Positions 1-6,603 of a DNA stretch of 8,531 nucleotides are shown here, one piece after another; the stretch's first letter is position 1; each line of letters begins with the position of its first letter. The stretch is from an uncultured Saprospiraceae bacterium. GTDB lineage: Bacteria > Bacteroidota > Bacteroidia > Chitinophagales > Saprospiraceae. The notes beneath the pieces are model-generated. The model worked only from the letters and a program-made list of their open reading frames with translations, had not been told where the DNA came from and made no database searches. The position numbers and the translations under genes are program-made. The stretch is taken from assembly GCA_937969485.1 (NCBI GenBank), contig CALBVQ010000221.1:1-8531 (forward strand), given 5' to 3'.

Positions 1-450
1 TTGAAAATATGCGAAATTCTACAACAGAATTGGTATAAGCTCTCCTGACGAAAACCTAATGCATAATTCGTGTTCAAGTGACACTCGAATTTCTATTCAA
101 CTATTGAAATGTAGCTTGTGTAGTGGTCACGATGCTACTTCTCATGCTAAGAATCTGAACTAGACCTAGGTCTCATTTCAATTTTGGAATACGATGCAAA
201 ATTGTTGATAGAAATGTGACTTCTAGCTTGGAGACCGATCAGGAGGTACAATGCAAGCCTTCTTTCTATCTGGATTTTATGCGATGATTGTAAATCGAAA
301 TAGTCTAAATTCCAGAACATGAAACAGCAGGATGACAGAGCTAACTTAATGTGATATTGGCGATATATTAGTCAAACCAACTTATCAAGATATTGTAATC
401 CGCCCAAGACTAAATGGGGGTTTTGCCATAACCTAATTTTTCTTTCAGAT
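1..450. other. Region without a recognisable gene
   Basis: All six frames are broken by frequent stops and I recognise no protein, tRNA or rRNA. Two items stand out. One is an imperfect hairpin at 111-138. The other is a 23-codon ORF at 251-322 preceded by GGAGG at 242-246, which is weak evidence because most genes here lack a Shine-Dalgarno sequence. A plus-strand frame is open from base 1 to a TGA at 46-48 and could be the tail of an upstream gene, but it is too short to judge. The stretch may be plain intergenic DNA or decayed sequence. Confidence 0.5.
111..138. other. Imperfect hairpin in non-coding DNA
   Basis: GTAGCTTGTG (111-120) pairs with CACGA-T-GCTAC (128-138), giving a 10-bp stem with one bulged T (133), one G-T wobble and a 7-nt loop (121-127). 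No T-run follows on either strand, so it is not an obvious intrinsic terminator. It could be part of an RNA structure or a chance fold. Confidence 0.3.
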
Positions 451-460
451 TGACTCGGCA

Positions 461-494
461 TAAAAAAACCGAGTCACTAATTAGAGTAACTCGG
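461..494 (-). terminator. Intrinsic terminator of the S8 protease gene
   Basis: Read on the minus strand, CCGAGTTACT (494-485) and AGTGACTCGG (478-469) form a 10-bp stem with one T-G wobble around the 6-nt loop CTAATT. Seven T residues follow (468-462). It starts about 25 nt past the protease stop codon at 520-522. The arm at 469-476 can also pair with TGACTCGG at 451-458, giving a second, mutually exclusive hairpin further downstream. Confidence 0.85.
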
Positions 495-519
495 TTCTTA
501 TATCTCACAACTAATTTTG

Positions 520-2175
520 TTATGCCTTATTAGTCTTGATTTTCTTCTTTCCTTTCGTGCGACTTGCAAGTTCTAACGCTTTGTATGCGTTGATTTGACC
601 ACCTGAAACACTCAACTTAGAAAAGTCAACTATTTCATCAGTTCCTGGTTTTTTAACCTTGATCATTCTCTTGTCACTCGATTGCATGATAATTTCTTTT
701 ACTTGCTGAGCAGTTAAGCTAGGGTAGTATGATCTTACGAGAGCAGCAACACCAGCTACAACGGGAGAAGCCATACTTGTACCTTGTAGGTTCATATATT
801 CATCGTCAGGAACAGGTGCATAGATTGCCATCCCTGGAGCAAAAATATCGACGTTCTTGATTCCGTAGTTTGAAAACGGAGCTACAGATTCTTCTCCTTC
901 TTTCCAATTCAATGCTCCCACTTCGATCCAATTTTTGAAATTCTTCTGTTTTTTCCAGAACAAACATTTCTTAGTGTACATATCATTAGGGAAGTTATCA
1001 GTAGTATCATTGTCCTGAGAACTGTTTCCTGCAGCATGCACTAATAGGACATCATTCTTTTCAGCATACTTGATTGCTTTCTCAACAACTTCTTCTTTCC
1101 AACTATAACCTTTACCAAAACTCATATTAATTACTTGAGCACCGTTGTCAACTGCATAAATGATAGCGTTAGCAACATCTTTGTCTCTTTCATCACCATC
1201 TGGAACAGTACGAACAGACATAATACGCACGTTATCTGCAACTCCATTCATTCCTACACCATTGTCTCTTGTCGCACCTACGATACCAGCTACGTGAGTA
1301 CCATGTAATGCGTCAGGACCCTGTACATCATTGTTTCCATAGTATTTCTCATACTGATCTGCGTAATTGTCTCCAATGATTTTTCTAGTATCGTACTCCG
1401 TATTATAAGCATATGCTATTTGATTACCGTAGTATTCAAATGCTCCACCTAGTTGATCCTTAACGATAGCCTTCATTTCGTCGATTGACGAAACTTCTGC
1501 TTTAAGGCCTTTTGCAATATTCGCTCCAGTGACGTAGTTAGCATCACCTGTCGCAATTAGACTATCCAACATTTCATCTGTCAATTCAGCGTCTCCTGCA
1601 GCCATTTTAACCGCATCCAAGCCAGCTAGCAAAGTGACTTCTCTCTCCTTGAAACGATCAATGTTCTTTTGGGCGGAAGCCAATTTATCCTCAACTTCTT
1701 TCTTTGTTTTTAGATACAAGTCGTATTCCTTCAGCTGAGACTTGGTCAACTTGTCTGGATCTGCGTTTTCGTACTTGTACTTGTATTTATTGTAAACTCT
1801 TGTTACCTCGTAACTATCAGGACCGACATTAGTTCCGTCCTTACCTCCTATAAAATTCCAGCCGTGGATGTCATCAATGTAACCATTGTTGTCATCATCC
1901 TTCCCATTGTTGGGGATTTCATCAGCATTGACCCACATGACGTCTTTGAGATCCTCATGTTTTGCATCAACACCAGAATCGATAATCGCAACAACTACGG
2001 TTTTAGATTCTTTTCCTTTCAATAATTTTTCATAAGCCTTCTCTGTACTAACTCCATAAACACCGTCCATTTCCTTATCAAGGTTGAACCAGTTCGCAGG
2101 GGGACCGTCTTGGGCTTGCACCTGAACGAAAGCAAAAACTGCAACAGCAGTCAATAGTAAGTTCTTTATCATCAT
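520..2175 (-). CDS. Secreted subtilisin-like (S8) serine protease with large internal insertion
   Basis: This is a predicted exported endopeptidase of 551 aa. An N-terminal signal peptide (about residues 1-21, hydrophobic core followed by AQA/QDG) has no lipobox Cys. The S8 catalytic set is complete: Asp66 in AIIDSGVD, His291 in HGTHVAG, oxyanion Asn384 in AAGNSS and Ser467 in GTSMASP. An acidic Asn/Asp-rich stretch at 92-102 followed by HGWNF is common in Bacteroidota members of this family. In classical subtilisins the catalytic Asp and His are about 32 residues apart; here they are 225 apart, because of a charged, largely helical insertion of about 190 residues (roughly 115-285) with coiled-coil-like character at 141-180. 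There is no recognisable prodomain and no C-terminal type IX sorting domain; the protein ends in a Lys-rich tail. A periplasmic location is therefore likely. The first of two consecutive ATGs fits the promoter spacing. It is monocistronic, with its own promoter and terminator. The substrate is unknown. Confidence 0.95.
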   Translation of the reverse strand: MMIKNLLLTAVAVFAFVQVQAQDGPPANWFNLDKEMDGVYGVSTEKAYEKLLKGKESKTVVVAIIDSGVDAKHEDLKDVMWVNADEIPNNGKDDDNNGYIDDIHGWNFIGGKDGTNVGPDSYEVTRVYNKYKYKYENADPDKLTKSQLKEYDLYLKTKKEVEDKLASAQKNIDRFKEREVTLLAGLDAVKMAAGDAELTDEMLDSLIATGDANYVTGANIAKGLKAEVSSIDEMKAIVKDQLGGAFEYYGNQIAYAYNTEYDTRKIIGDNYADQYEKYYGNNDVQGPDALHGTHVAGIVGATRDNGVGMNGVADNVRIMSVRTVPDGDERDKDVANAIIYAVDNGAQVINMSFGKGYSWKEEVVEKAIKYAEKNDVLLVHAAGNSSQDNDTTDNFPNDMYTKKCLFWKKQKNFKNWIEVGALNWKEGEESVAPFSNYGIKNVDIFAPGMAIYAPVPDDEYMNLQGTSMASPVVAGVAALVRSYYPSLTAQQVKEIIMQSSDKRMIKVKKPGTDEIVDFSKLSVSGGQINAYKALELASRTKGKKKIKTNKA

Positions 2176-2191
2176 TAAGTTATTTTGCGAC

Positions 2192-2219
2192 CAAAAGTAA
2201 TATTTTCTTTTCGTACCAA
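2192..2219 (-). promoter_or_regulatory. Bacteroidota-type promoter of the S8 protease gene
   Basis: On the minus strand a TTG (2219-2217) lies 17 nt upstream of TACTTTTG (2199-2192). This matches the published Bacteroidota pattern of a -33 TTG/TTTG element and a -7 TAnnTTTG element. The -7 box ends 16 nt before the ATG, so transcription would start only about 10 nt ahead of the gene. Confidence 0.65.
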
Positions 2220-2627
2220 CAGCTATACTCCAAATATTATCTCACTTTGTATAATAGTTATTGAGATGTACACTATAAATTTCGGAATAAAGAGATGTTT
2301 TTTAGGGGTGTTCCCCCCAAAGTTAATGATCCATGTTGAAGGATTATAACTGATTTTCTTTTTCTCCTTTTTTATGTTTTTCATTAGCTAGAGCGTTGCC
2401 GTAATATAGCTGCATGAAATTATGATTTGTAGCCTCTATTAATCTTGGGGTTGCTAGAAAGAGCGAAAATTACGCGAACATATAATTAATTAGTCTCTGG
2501 AACGTTTCACTAAGGTGGTACTCGAATAAAATCATCAATCCTAGTGTTACTAACAACGAAATCCAAAAATAAGTCATCCTAAAGAGTATAATACTTTGTG
2601 CTATGAAGCGAATTGATATTTTATATG
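2220..2627. other. Divergent intergenic region
   Basis: No coding ORF is recognisable between the divergent protease and barrel-protein genes (whole gap 2176-2652). It is AT-rich and contains a small GGGG-TGTT-CCCC hairpin (2305-2316) without a T-run, and the first copy of the 12-nt repeat TTGCCGTAATAT (2396-2407). About 400 nt lie between the two promoter boxes, so there is room for regulator binding, but no known operator is identified. Confidence 0.5.
2396..2407 (+). repeat. 12-nt direct repeat, copy 1
   Basis: TTGCCGTAATAT also occurs exactly at 2633-2644, where it overlaps the end of the -7 box of the barrel-protein gene. Copy 1 is followed by an ATG at 2414 that opens only a three-codon frame, so it does not start a gene. 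Confidence 0.5.
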
Positions 2628-2635
2628 TAAATTTG
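2628..2635 (+). promoter_or_regulatory. -7 promoter box of the DUF6089 gene
   Basis: TAAATTTG matches the TAnnTTTG consensus and ends 17 nt before the ATG at 2653. No TTG stands at the usual 17-23 nt upstream, so the -33 element is weak or absent. Confidence 0.5.
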
Positions 2636-2644
2636 CCGTAATAT
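2633..2644 (+). repeat. 12-nt direct repeat, copy 2
   Basis: This is the second exact copy of TTGCCGTAATAT. It covers the last three bases of the -7 box and the predicted transcription start of the DUF6089 gene. Confidence 0.5.
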
Positions 2645-2652
2645 GTTTATGT

Positions 2653-3528
2653 ATGAATAAGTTTATTTTATATCTATTAGTTTTATGTTTAGCTTTTGTT
2701 TCAAAAGTTAATGGACAGAGTTATCCTGAAATTGGAGTTCATCTGGGTTTAGCCAATTATTCTGGAGATTTGTCCTCTTCCAATGTAGGACCTGTGATTG
2801 CACAGTCTCACTTCTCAGGGGGTATTCAAGCTAAGTATAATTTAAATAAGAGTTTTAGCGGGAAATTAGCCTTTAATTATGCGACAGTTTCTGGTACAGA
2901 TGCCTTGAGTGGTAGTGAATCATTGAAAGCAAGAAATTTAAGTTTTTCAACAATGATTTTTGAAGGATCGCTTGGTATTGAGCTTAATATTTTACCTTAC
3001 TTAGCAACAATCAATGAATATCATTTTGCACCTTATGTGAGTTTGGGTATTGGTGTTTTTAAATTTGATCCTACTGCTGTTTACGAAGGAAGTGTAGTAA
3101 GATTGCAGCCATTAGGAACAGAAGGACAAGGTACTTCATTCGCACCTAATAATCCAAAATACAACCTCGTTCAAATGAATATTCCATTTGGAGGCGGCAT
3201 CAAAGTCAAGCTTGCAGAGGGTATCACAGCATATTCAGAGTTGATCTTTAGGTGGACTTTTACTGATTACCTCGACGATGTGAGTACGGTCTTTCCAGGT
3301 TCGGATATATTACTTGAAGAAGGAGCTGGACCACTTGCTGTTGCACTAAGCAATAGGTCAGGTGAGCCAAAAGAGCCAGGTGCAACAAGAGGTGGATCAA
3401 GTGTCAATGATTATTACGCTGCTGGGGTTGTAGGAATTGCTTATGCAATTGTAGGAAGTAGTGGACAGAGTAGAGGTAGAAAATTCAGAGGCCCCAGAAA
3501 AAGTAGAATTTCCTGCCCTAAATTTTAA
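2653..3528 (+). CDS. DUF6089-type outer-membrane beta-barrel protein
   Basis: This 291-aa protein has a clear signal peptide (about residues 1-21, cleavage likely before QSYPEIG). The mature part has alternating hydrophobic and polar strands with Gly and aromatic residues, as in outer-membrane beta-barrels. The opening pattern GVHLGLANYSGDL (28-40), the strand-turn motif FRWTFTDYLDDVS (199-211) and the short Cys-Pro-Lys-Phe end are typical of the DUF6089 family as I know it. A basic, Ser/Gly-rich segment (about 271-285) precedes the terminal CPKF. The biochemical function of the family is not known; a structural or envelope-biogenesis role is inference. The ATG at 2653 gives the signal peptide directly; nearby ATGs at 2643 and 2649 are out of frame. 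The gene has its own -7 box and ends 50 nt before the proposed helicase start. Read-through into recQ is possible because I see no terminator between them. Confidence 0.85.
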   Translation: MNKFILYLLVLCLAFVSKVNGQSYPEIGVHLGLANYSGDLSSSNVGPVIAQSHFSGGIQAKYNLNKSFSGKLAFNYATVSGTDALSGSESLKARNLSFSTMIFEGSLGIELNILPYLATINEYHFAPYVSLGIGVFKFDPTAVYEGSVVRLQPLGTEGQGTSFAPNNPKYNLVQMNIPFGGGIKVKLAEGITAYSELIFRWTFTDYLDDVSTVFPGSDILLEEGAGPLAVALSNRSGEPKEPGATRGGSSVNDYYAAGVVGIAYAIVGSSGQSRGRKFRGPRKSRISCPKF

Positions 3529-3554
3529 TGTTAGCTTCTCATTTCTCAAAACCT

Positions 3555-3562
3555 TATCTTTG
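3555..3562 (+). promoter_or_regulatory. -7 promoter box of the recQ-glycosyltransferase pair
   Basis: TATCTTTG matches TAnnTTTG and ends 16 nt before the proposed CTG start at 3579, the same spacing as at the other promoters in this window. A TTAG at 3531-3534, 20 nt upstream, is at best a poor -33 element. The box lies just downstream of the DUF6089 stop codon. Confidence 0.5.
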
Positions 3563-3578
3563 CTGAAATTATTTTTTT

Positions 3579-5471
3579 CTGTCAGATAAGCAATCTATAC
3601 TAAAAAAATACTGGGGATACGATAGTTTTCGATCTCCGCAAGGTGAAATTATAGATCACCTCCAGTCACAGAATGACTGTATCGCCTTGTTGCCAACTGG
3701 TGCTGGTAAGTCTATATGTTTTCAAGTCGCAGGTCTATTGTTAGATGGGCTGACAATTGTAATTTCTCCGCTTATTGCACTCATGCTAGATCAGGTTGAA
3801 AACTTGTCTAAGCGCGGAATCAAAGCAGTTTGTTTACACGGAGGAATGCATAAAGCAGATATTGACAGGGAGCTTGAAAACGCTATTTATGGCAAGTACG
3901 ACTTTCTATATATTTCACCAGAAAGGTTACAAACTGAAATCTTCTACGCCCGACGAGAGCGCATGAAATTGGGGCTGATAGCTATTGATGAGGCTCATTG
4001 TATTTCGCAGTGGGGACACGATTTTCGGCCATCTTATTTACTGTTAGATCAATTAAAGGAGTGGTTTCCCGATACGCCGTTGTCTGCATTTACTGCGACA
4101 GCTACGGCTAATACTTTGGTAGATATCAAGAAATACCTCAAGCTAGAACATGCCAAGGTTTTTCGTAAATCATTTGTAAAAGAGAATCTTTCATACACTA
4201 TTCTTAAAAGCACAGAAAAAAAGGCTGAACTTCTATATGTGCTTAAGCGGCTTAAAGGTTCAGGGATTATTTATGCCAGAAACAGGAAGAAATGCGAGGA
4301 TGTGGCTTCCTTTTTGGTAGAAGAAAATTACAATGCAGACTTCTACCATGCAGGACTAGATCACAAGCAACGAGCTATTAAGCAAAAGAACTGGACTGAC
4401 GGAACAACTCAAGTCATAGTAAGCACCAACGCATTTGGAATGGGAATAGACAAGTCGGACGTGCGTTGGGTTGTGCATATCGACATTCCTCCAAGTATTG
4501 AGGAGTATTATCAAGAGGCAGGTCGAGCGGGAAGGGACGGCAAAAAATCTTGGGCGATTCAAATCTACGATGACAAAGACGTAGAGATGACAATTAGCAA
4601 TATGAAGCTCACTCAAGTAGATCATAAGGTCATAAATTCTATGTATGAGAAACTCCATTCTTTGTATAATATTCCTATTGGTGGAGGGGAAGGTGAGAGT
4701 TTCGACTTTGACCTTAATGCCTTCTCTCGAATGCACAAAATTCCTCTTTTTAGAACGCTTAGTGCGGTCAAAGTCCTGTCTGATTATGGATTGATACATG
4801 TAACCGATTCGTTTTTTAAACCAAGCACTTTGCACTTTTTTATCTCAAGAGAACGTGTAATACGTGAGCAATCGAATTCTTCATTTTATCCTTTCTTATT
4901 GGGGTTGCTGCGAAATTATGAAGGGCTCTTTAATCATCCAACCAAGATTAGCGAAGAGAAGATCATGCGTATCATGAAAACGAATTACCAAACAGTAATC
5001 CGAAATCTAGAACAAATCAACGCTCTTCAGATTGGCGAATATTCACCACGTGCCTCAGTGCCGCAAATCAAGTTTATGCAACCACGCTATGAGGCTAGGT
5101 CATTGCCAATTGATTATACGAAATTAAAGGAGTTGAATGAAAATAGAGAAGACAAGTTGAATGCTTTGCTACGTTTCATGGACAAAGACTATTGTCGAGA
5201 GCTTATGATTCTTAAGTATTTTGATGAGAAAAGTGGTTCAACTTGTGGTAGATGTGATATATGTTTGGATTCCCACAAGTCTGCATTTAGCACGAAGGAA
5301 TTAAAGGAGTTTAGGAAGTATATTGTGGAGAGAGTTGACAAGGAAGTAAATCTCGTGCAATTGCTGCATTGGTGGCCATATAATAAGAGAAGAACAATTC
5401 TGTCAATGTTGAAAACGCTTGAAAATGAAGGAGAAGTTATTGTAGAAAATCGTAAATTGATATTGAATTGA
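3579..5471 (+). CDS. RecQ-family ATP-dependent DNA helicase (non-ATG start)
   Basis: This is a superfamily 2 3'-5' DNA helicase involved in recombination and fork repair. Read from CTG 3579 it has 630 aa: FRSPQ Q-motif (16-20), Walker A LPTGAGKS (38-45, Lys44), DEAH (137-140), aromatic-rich loop AHCISQWGHDFR (139-150), SAFTATAT (169-176) and QEAGRAGRDG (312-321). Zinc ligands follow the CX16CX2CX2C spacing of E. coli RecQ (Cys539, 556, 559, 562). About 220 residues separate motif VI from the first Cys, against about 50 in E. coli RecQ, and no HRDC domain follows the zinc site; this resembles the roughly 630-aa RecQ form I associate with Bacteroidota. The start is the puzzle. An in-frame stop lies at 3564-3566, and the first standard start (TTG 3687) begins just before Walker A, losing the Q-motif. 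CTG 3579 keeps the conserved ILKKYWGYDSFR and suits the promoter spacing. ATA 3597 or a one-base T-run indel at 3572-3578 are alternatives. The reading frame 3687-5471 is certain. Confidence 0.9.
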   Translation: MSDKQSILKKYWGYDSFRSPQGEIIDHLQSQNDCIALLPTGAGKSICFQVAGLLLDGLTIVISPLIALMLDQVENLSKRGIKAVCLHGGMHKADIDRELENAIYGKYDFLYISPERLQTEIFYARRERMKLGLIAIDEAHCISQWGHDFRPSYLLLDQLKEWFPDTPLSAFTATATANTLVDIKKYLKLEHAKVFRKSFVKENLSYTILKSTEKKAELLYVLKRLKGSGIIYARNRKKCEDVASFLVEENYNADFYHAGLDHKQRAIKQKNWTDGTTQVIVSTNAFGMGIDKSDVRWVVHIDIPPSIEEYYQEAGRAGRDGKKSWAIQIYDDKDVEMTISNMKLTQVDHKVINSMYEKLHSLYNIPIGGGEGESFDFDLNAFSRMHKIPLFRTLSAVKVLSDYGLIHVTDSFFKPSTLHFFISRERVIREQSNSSFYPFLLGLLRNYEGLFNHPTKISEEKIMRIMKTNYQTVIRNLEQINALQIGEYSPRASVPQIKFMQPRYEARSLPIDYTKLKELNENREDKLNALLRFMDKDYCRELMILKYFDEKSGSTCGRCDICLDSHKSAFSTKELKEFRKYIVERVDKEVNLVQLLHWWPYNKRRTILSMLKTLENEGEVIVENRKLILN

Positions 5472-6544
5472 AGAGATTAGTCATAACAATTACTAATAAT
5501 ATTAGCTACGATCAGCGAATGCTTAAGGTTGCTCAGTATTACAGTACTACGTGCGAGGTAATAATATTGGGTTCATCAACCCGTAAGCCACCTCCTTTGG
5601 AAAATCGGGATTTTCAGCAAATTCGATTAAAGACCCTTTTCAAAGCGGGGTTCTTGTTCTATGCTGAATTTAATATCAGACTTTTGTTGAAGCTGTTTGC
5701 AATTAAACCAGAAATCATTTATGCTGTGGATCTTGATAGCGTAAGTGCTTCATATTTCTACCATAAGTTAAGAAAGACCCCTTATATATATGATGCGCAT
5801 GAGTACTTTACAGAGTTACCGGAGCTAGAGGGTAGGACTTTCGTCCAAAAAGCATGGAAATACATTGAAAAGAAAACCATACCCAAAGCCTACAAATGCC
5901 TTACAGTCAATGCTGAACTTGCCGATATTTATGAAGAAAACTACAAAAGGGAATTCTTAGTAGTCCAGAATTCACCACCATATTATGCTGGCACTGGGCT
6001 TAAAAAGGAGAGGAGATTTATCTATCAGGGGGCATTAAACAAGGGAAGGGGAGTGGAAGAATTAATTTGTATGATGGAGGATTTTCCAGCTTACACCCTT
6101 GATATAGCTGGAGATGGACCATTAAGGAATGAATTGGATGTTCTTTTGAAGGAACAAGGAATCGACAATGTAGTTTTTCATGGAATGCTAAAAGCAGAAG
6201 AATTGCGTGTACTTACTCAACGAGCTTCACTTGGGTTTAATTTACTTTTGGGCGAAAGCCTAAACTATTACTACTCGCTAGCTAATAAGTTTTACGACTA
6301 TGTGATGGCTGAAACTCCTGTAGTTACTATGGACTTTCCCGTCTATCGTCGATTGCTCAAGGAACATAAAGTAGGAATTTCTGTGTCTGATTTACAGATA
6401 AAGTCGCTTTCCAAGGCGGTTCGAGATTTGTTGGCAAATGAAACGGCATATAGAAATGCAGCAAAAGAATGTATAAAGGCGAAGAGAAAATGGAATTGGA
6501 GCAAAGAAACTAAGGTGTTAAACGAACTTATTCGAGGGGTATAG
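5468..6544 (+). CDS. Group-1 (GT4-like) glycosyltransferase
   Basis: This 358-aa protein has the two-Rossmann-domain (GT-B) plan of glycosyl transferase group 1 enzymes, which move a sugar from a nucleotide-sugar to an acceptor, usually a polysaccharide, lipid or protein at the cytoplasmic face of the inner membrane. The N-terminal domain opens with a TITNNISYDQRMLK strand-loop typical of this subgroup and holds DAHEYFTE (109-116). The C-terminal domain shows YQGALNKGRGVEEL (186-199), AGDGPL (214-219) and the donor-binding region GESLNYYYSLANKFYDYV (262-279). There is no signal peptide or clear membrane span. The TTG start overlaps the recQ stop as TTGA (5468-5471), so translation is probably coupled. 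No later ATG preserves the conserved N-terminus. Sugar donor and acceptor cannot be told from the sequence, and no other polysaccharide genes are nearby. Confidence 0.88.
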   Translation: MKRLVITITNNISYDQRMLKVAQYYSTTCEVIILGSSTRKPPPLENRDFQQIRLKTLFKAGFLFYAEFNIRLLLKLFAIKPEIIYAVDLDSVSASYFYHKLRKTPYIYDAHEYFTELPELEGRTFVQKAWKYIEKKTIPKAYKCLTVNAELADIYEENYKREFLVVQNSPPYYAGTGLKKERRFIYQGALNKGRGVEELICMMEDFPAYTLDIAGDGPLRNELDVLLKEQGIDNVVFHGMLKAEELRVLTQRASLGFNLLLGESLNYYYSLANKFYDYVMAETPVVTMDFPVYRRLLKEHKVGISVSDLQIKSLSKAVRDLLANETAYRNAAKECIKAKRKWNWSKETKVLNELIRGV

Positions 6545-6577
6545 CTGTTAAAATTAAGGGATTAGTGATTAATCTAC

Positions 6578-6585
6578 TATATTTG
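6578..6585 (+). promoter_or_regulatory. -7 promoter box of the PLP-enzyme gene
   Basis: TATATTTG matches TAnnTTTG and ends 18 nt before the GTG start at 6604. No TTG lies 17-23 nt upstream. The box suggests that the PLP enzyme has its own promoter rather than relying only on read-through from the glycosyltransferase, which ends 33 nt before it. Confidence 0.5.
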
Positions 6586-6603
6586 TAACTGAACAAAAAC
6601 TCT

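Noticed and set aside
403..424. Plus-strand terminator CCCA...TGGG followed by GGTTTT
   Set aside because: The stem is only 4 bp and the T-run only four; too weak without a gene upstream.
2301..2323. GGGG-TGTT-CCCC hairpin as a terminator or attenuator
   Set aside because: It has a 4-bp stem and no T-run in either direction.
3528..3566. ATG overlapping the DUF6089 stop as a recQ start
   Set aside because: It is in the recQ frame but meets TGA at 3564-3566 after 12 codons.
3687..3689. TTG as the start of RecQ
   Set aside because: It would begin immediately before Walker A and drop the Q-motif and the conserved YWGYDSFR segment encoded in frame upstream.
4356..4835. 159-codon minus-strand ORF inside recQ
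   Set aside because: It is antisense to conserved helicase motifs, resembles no family I know and has no promoter box; a shadow frame.
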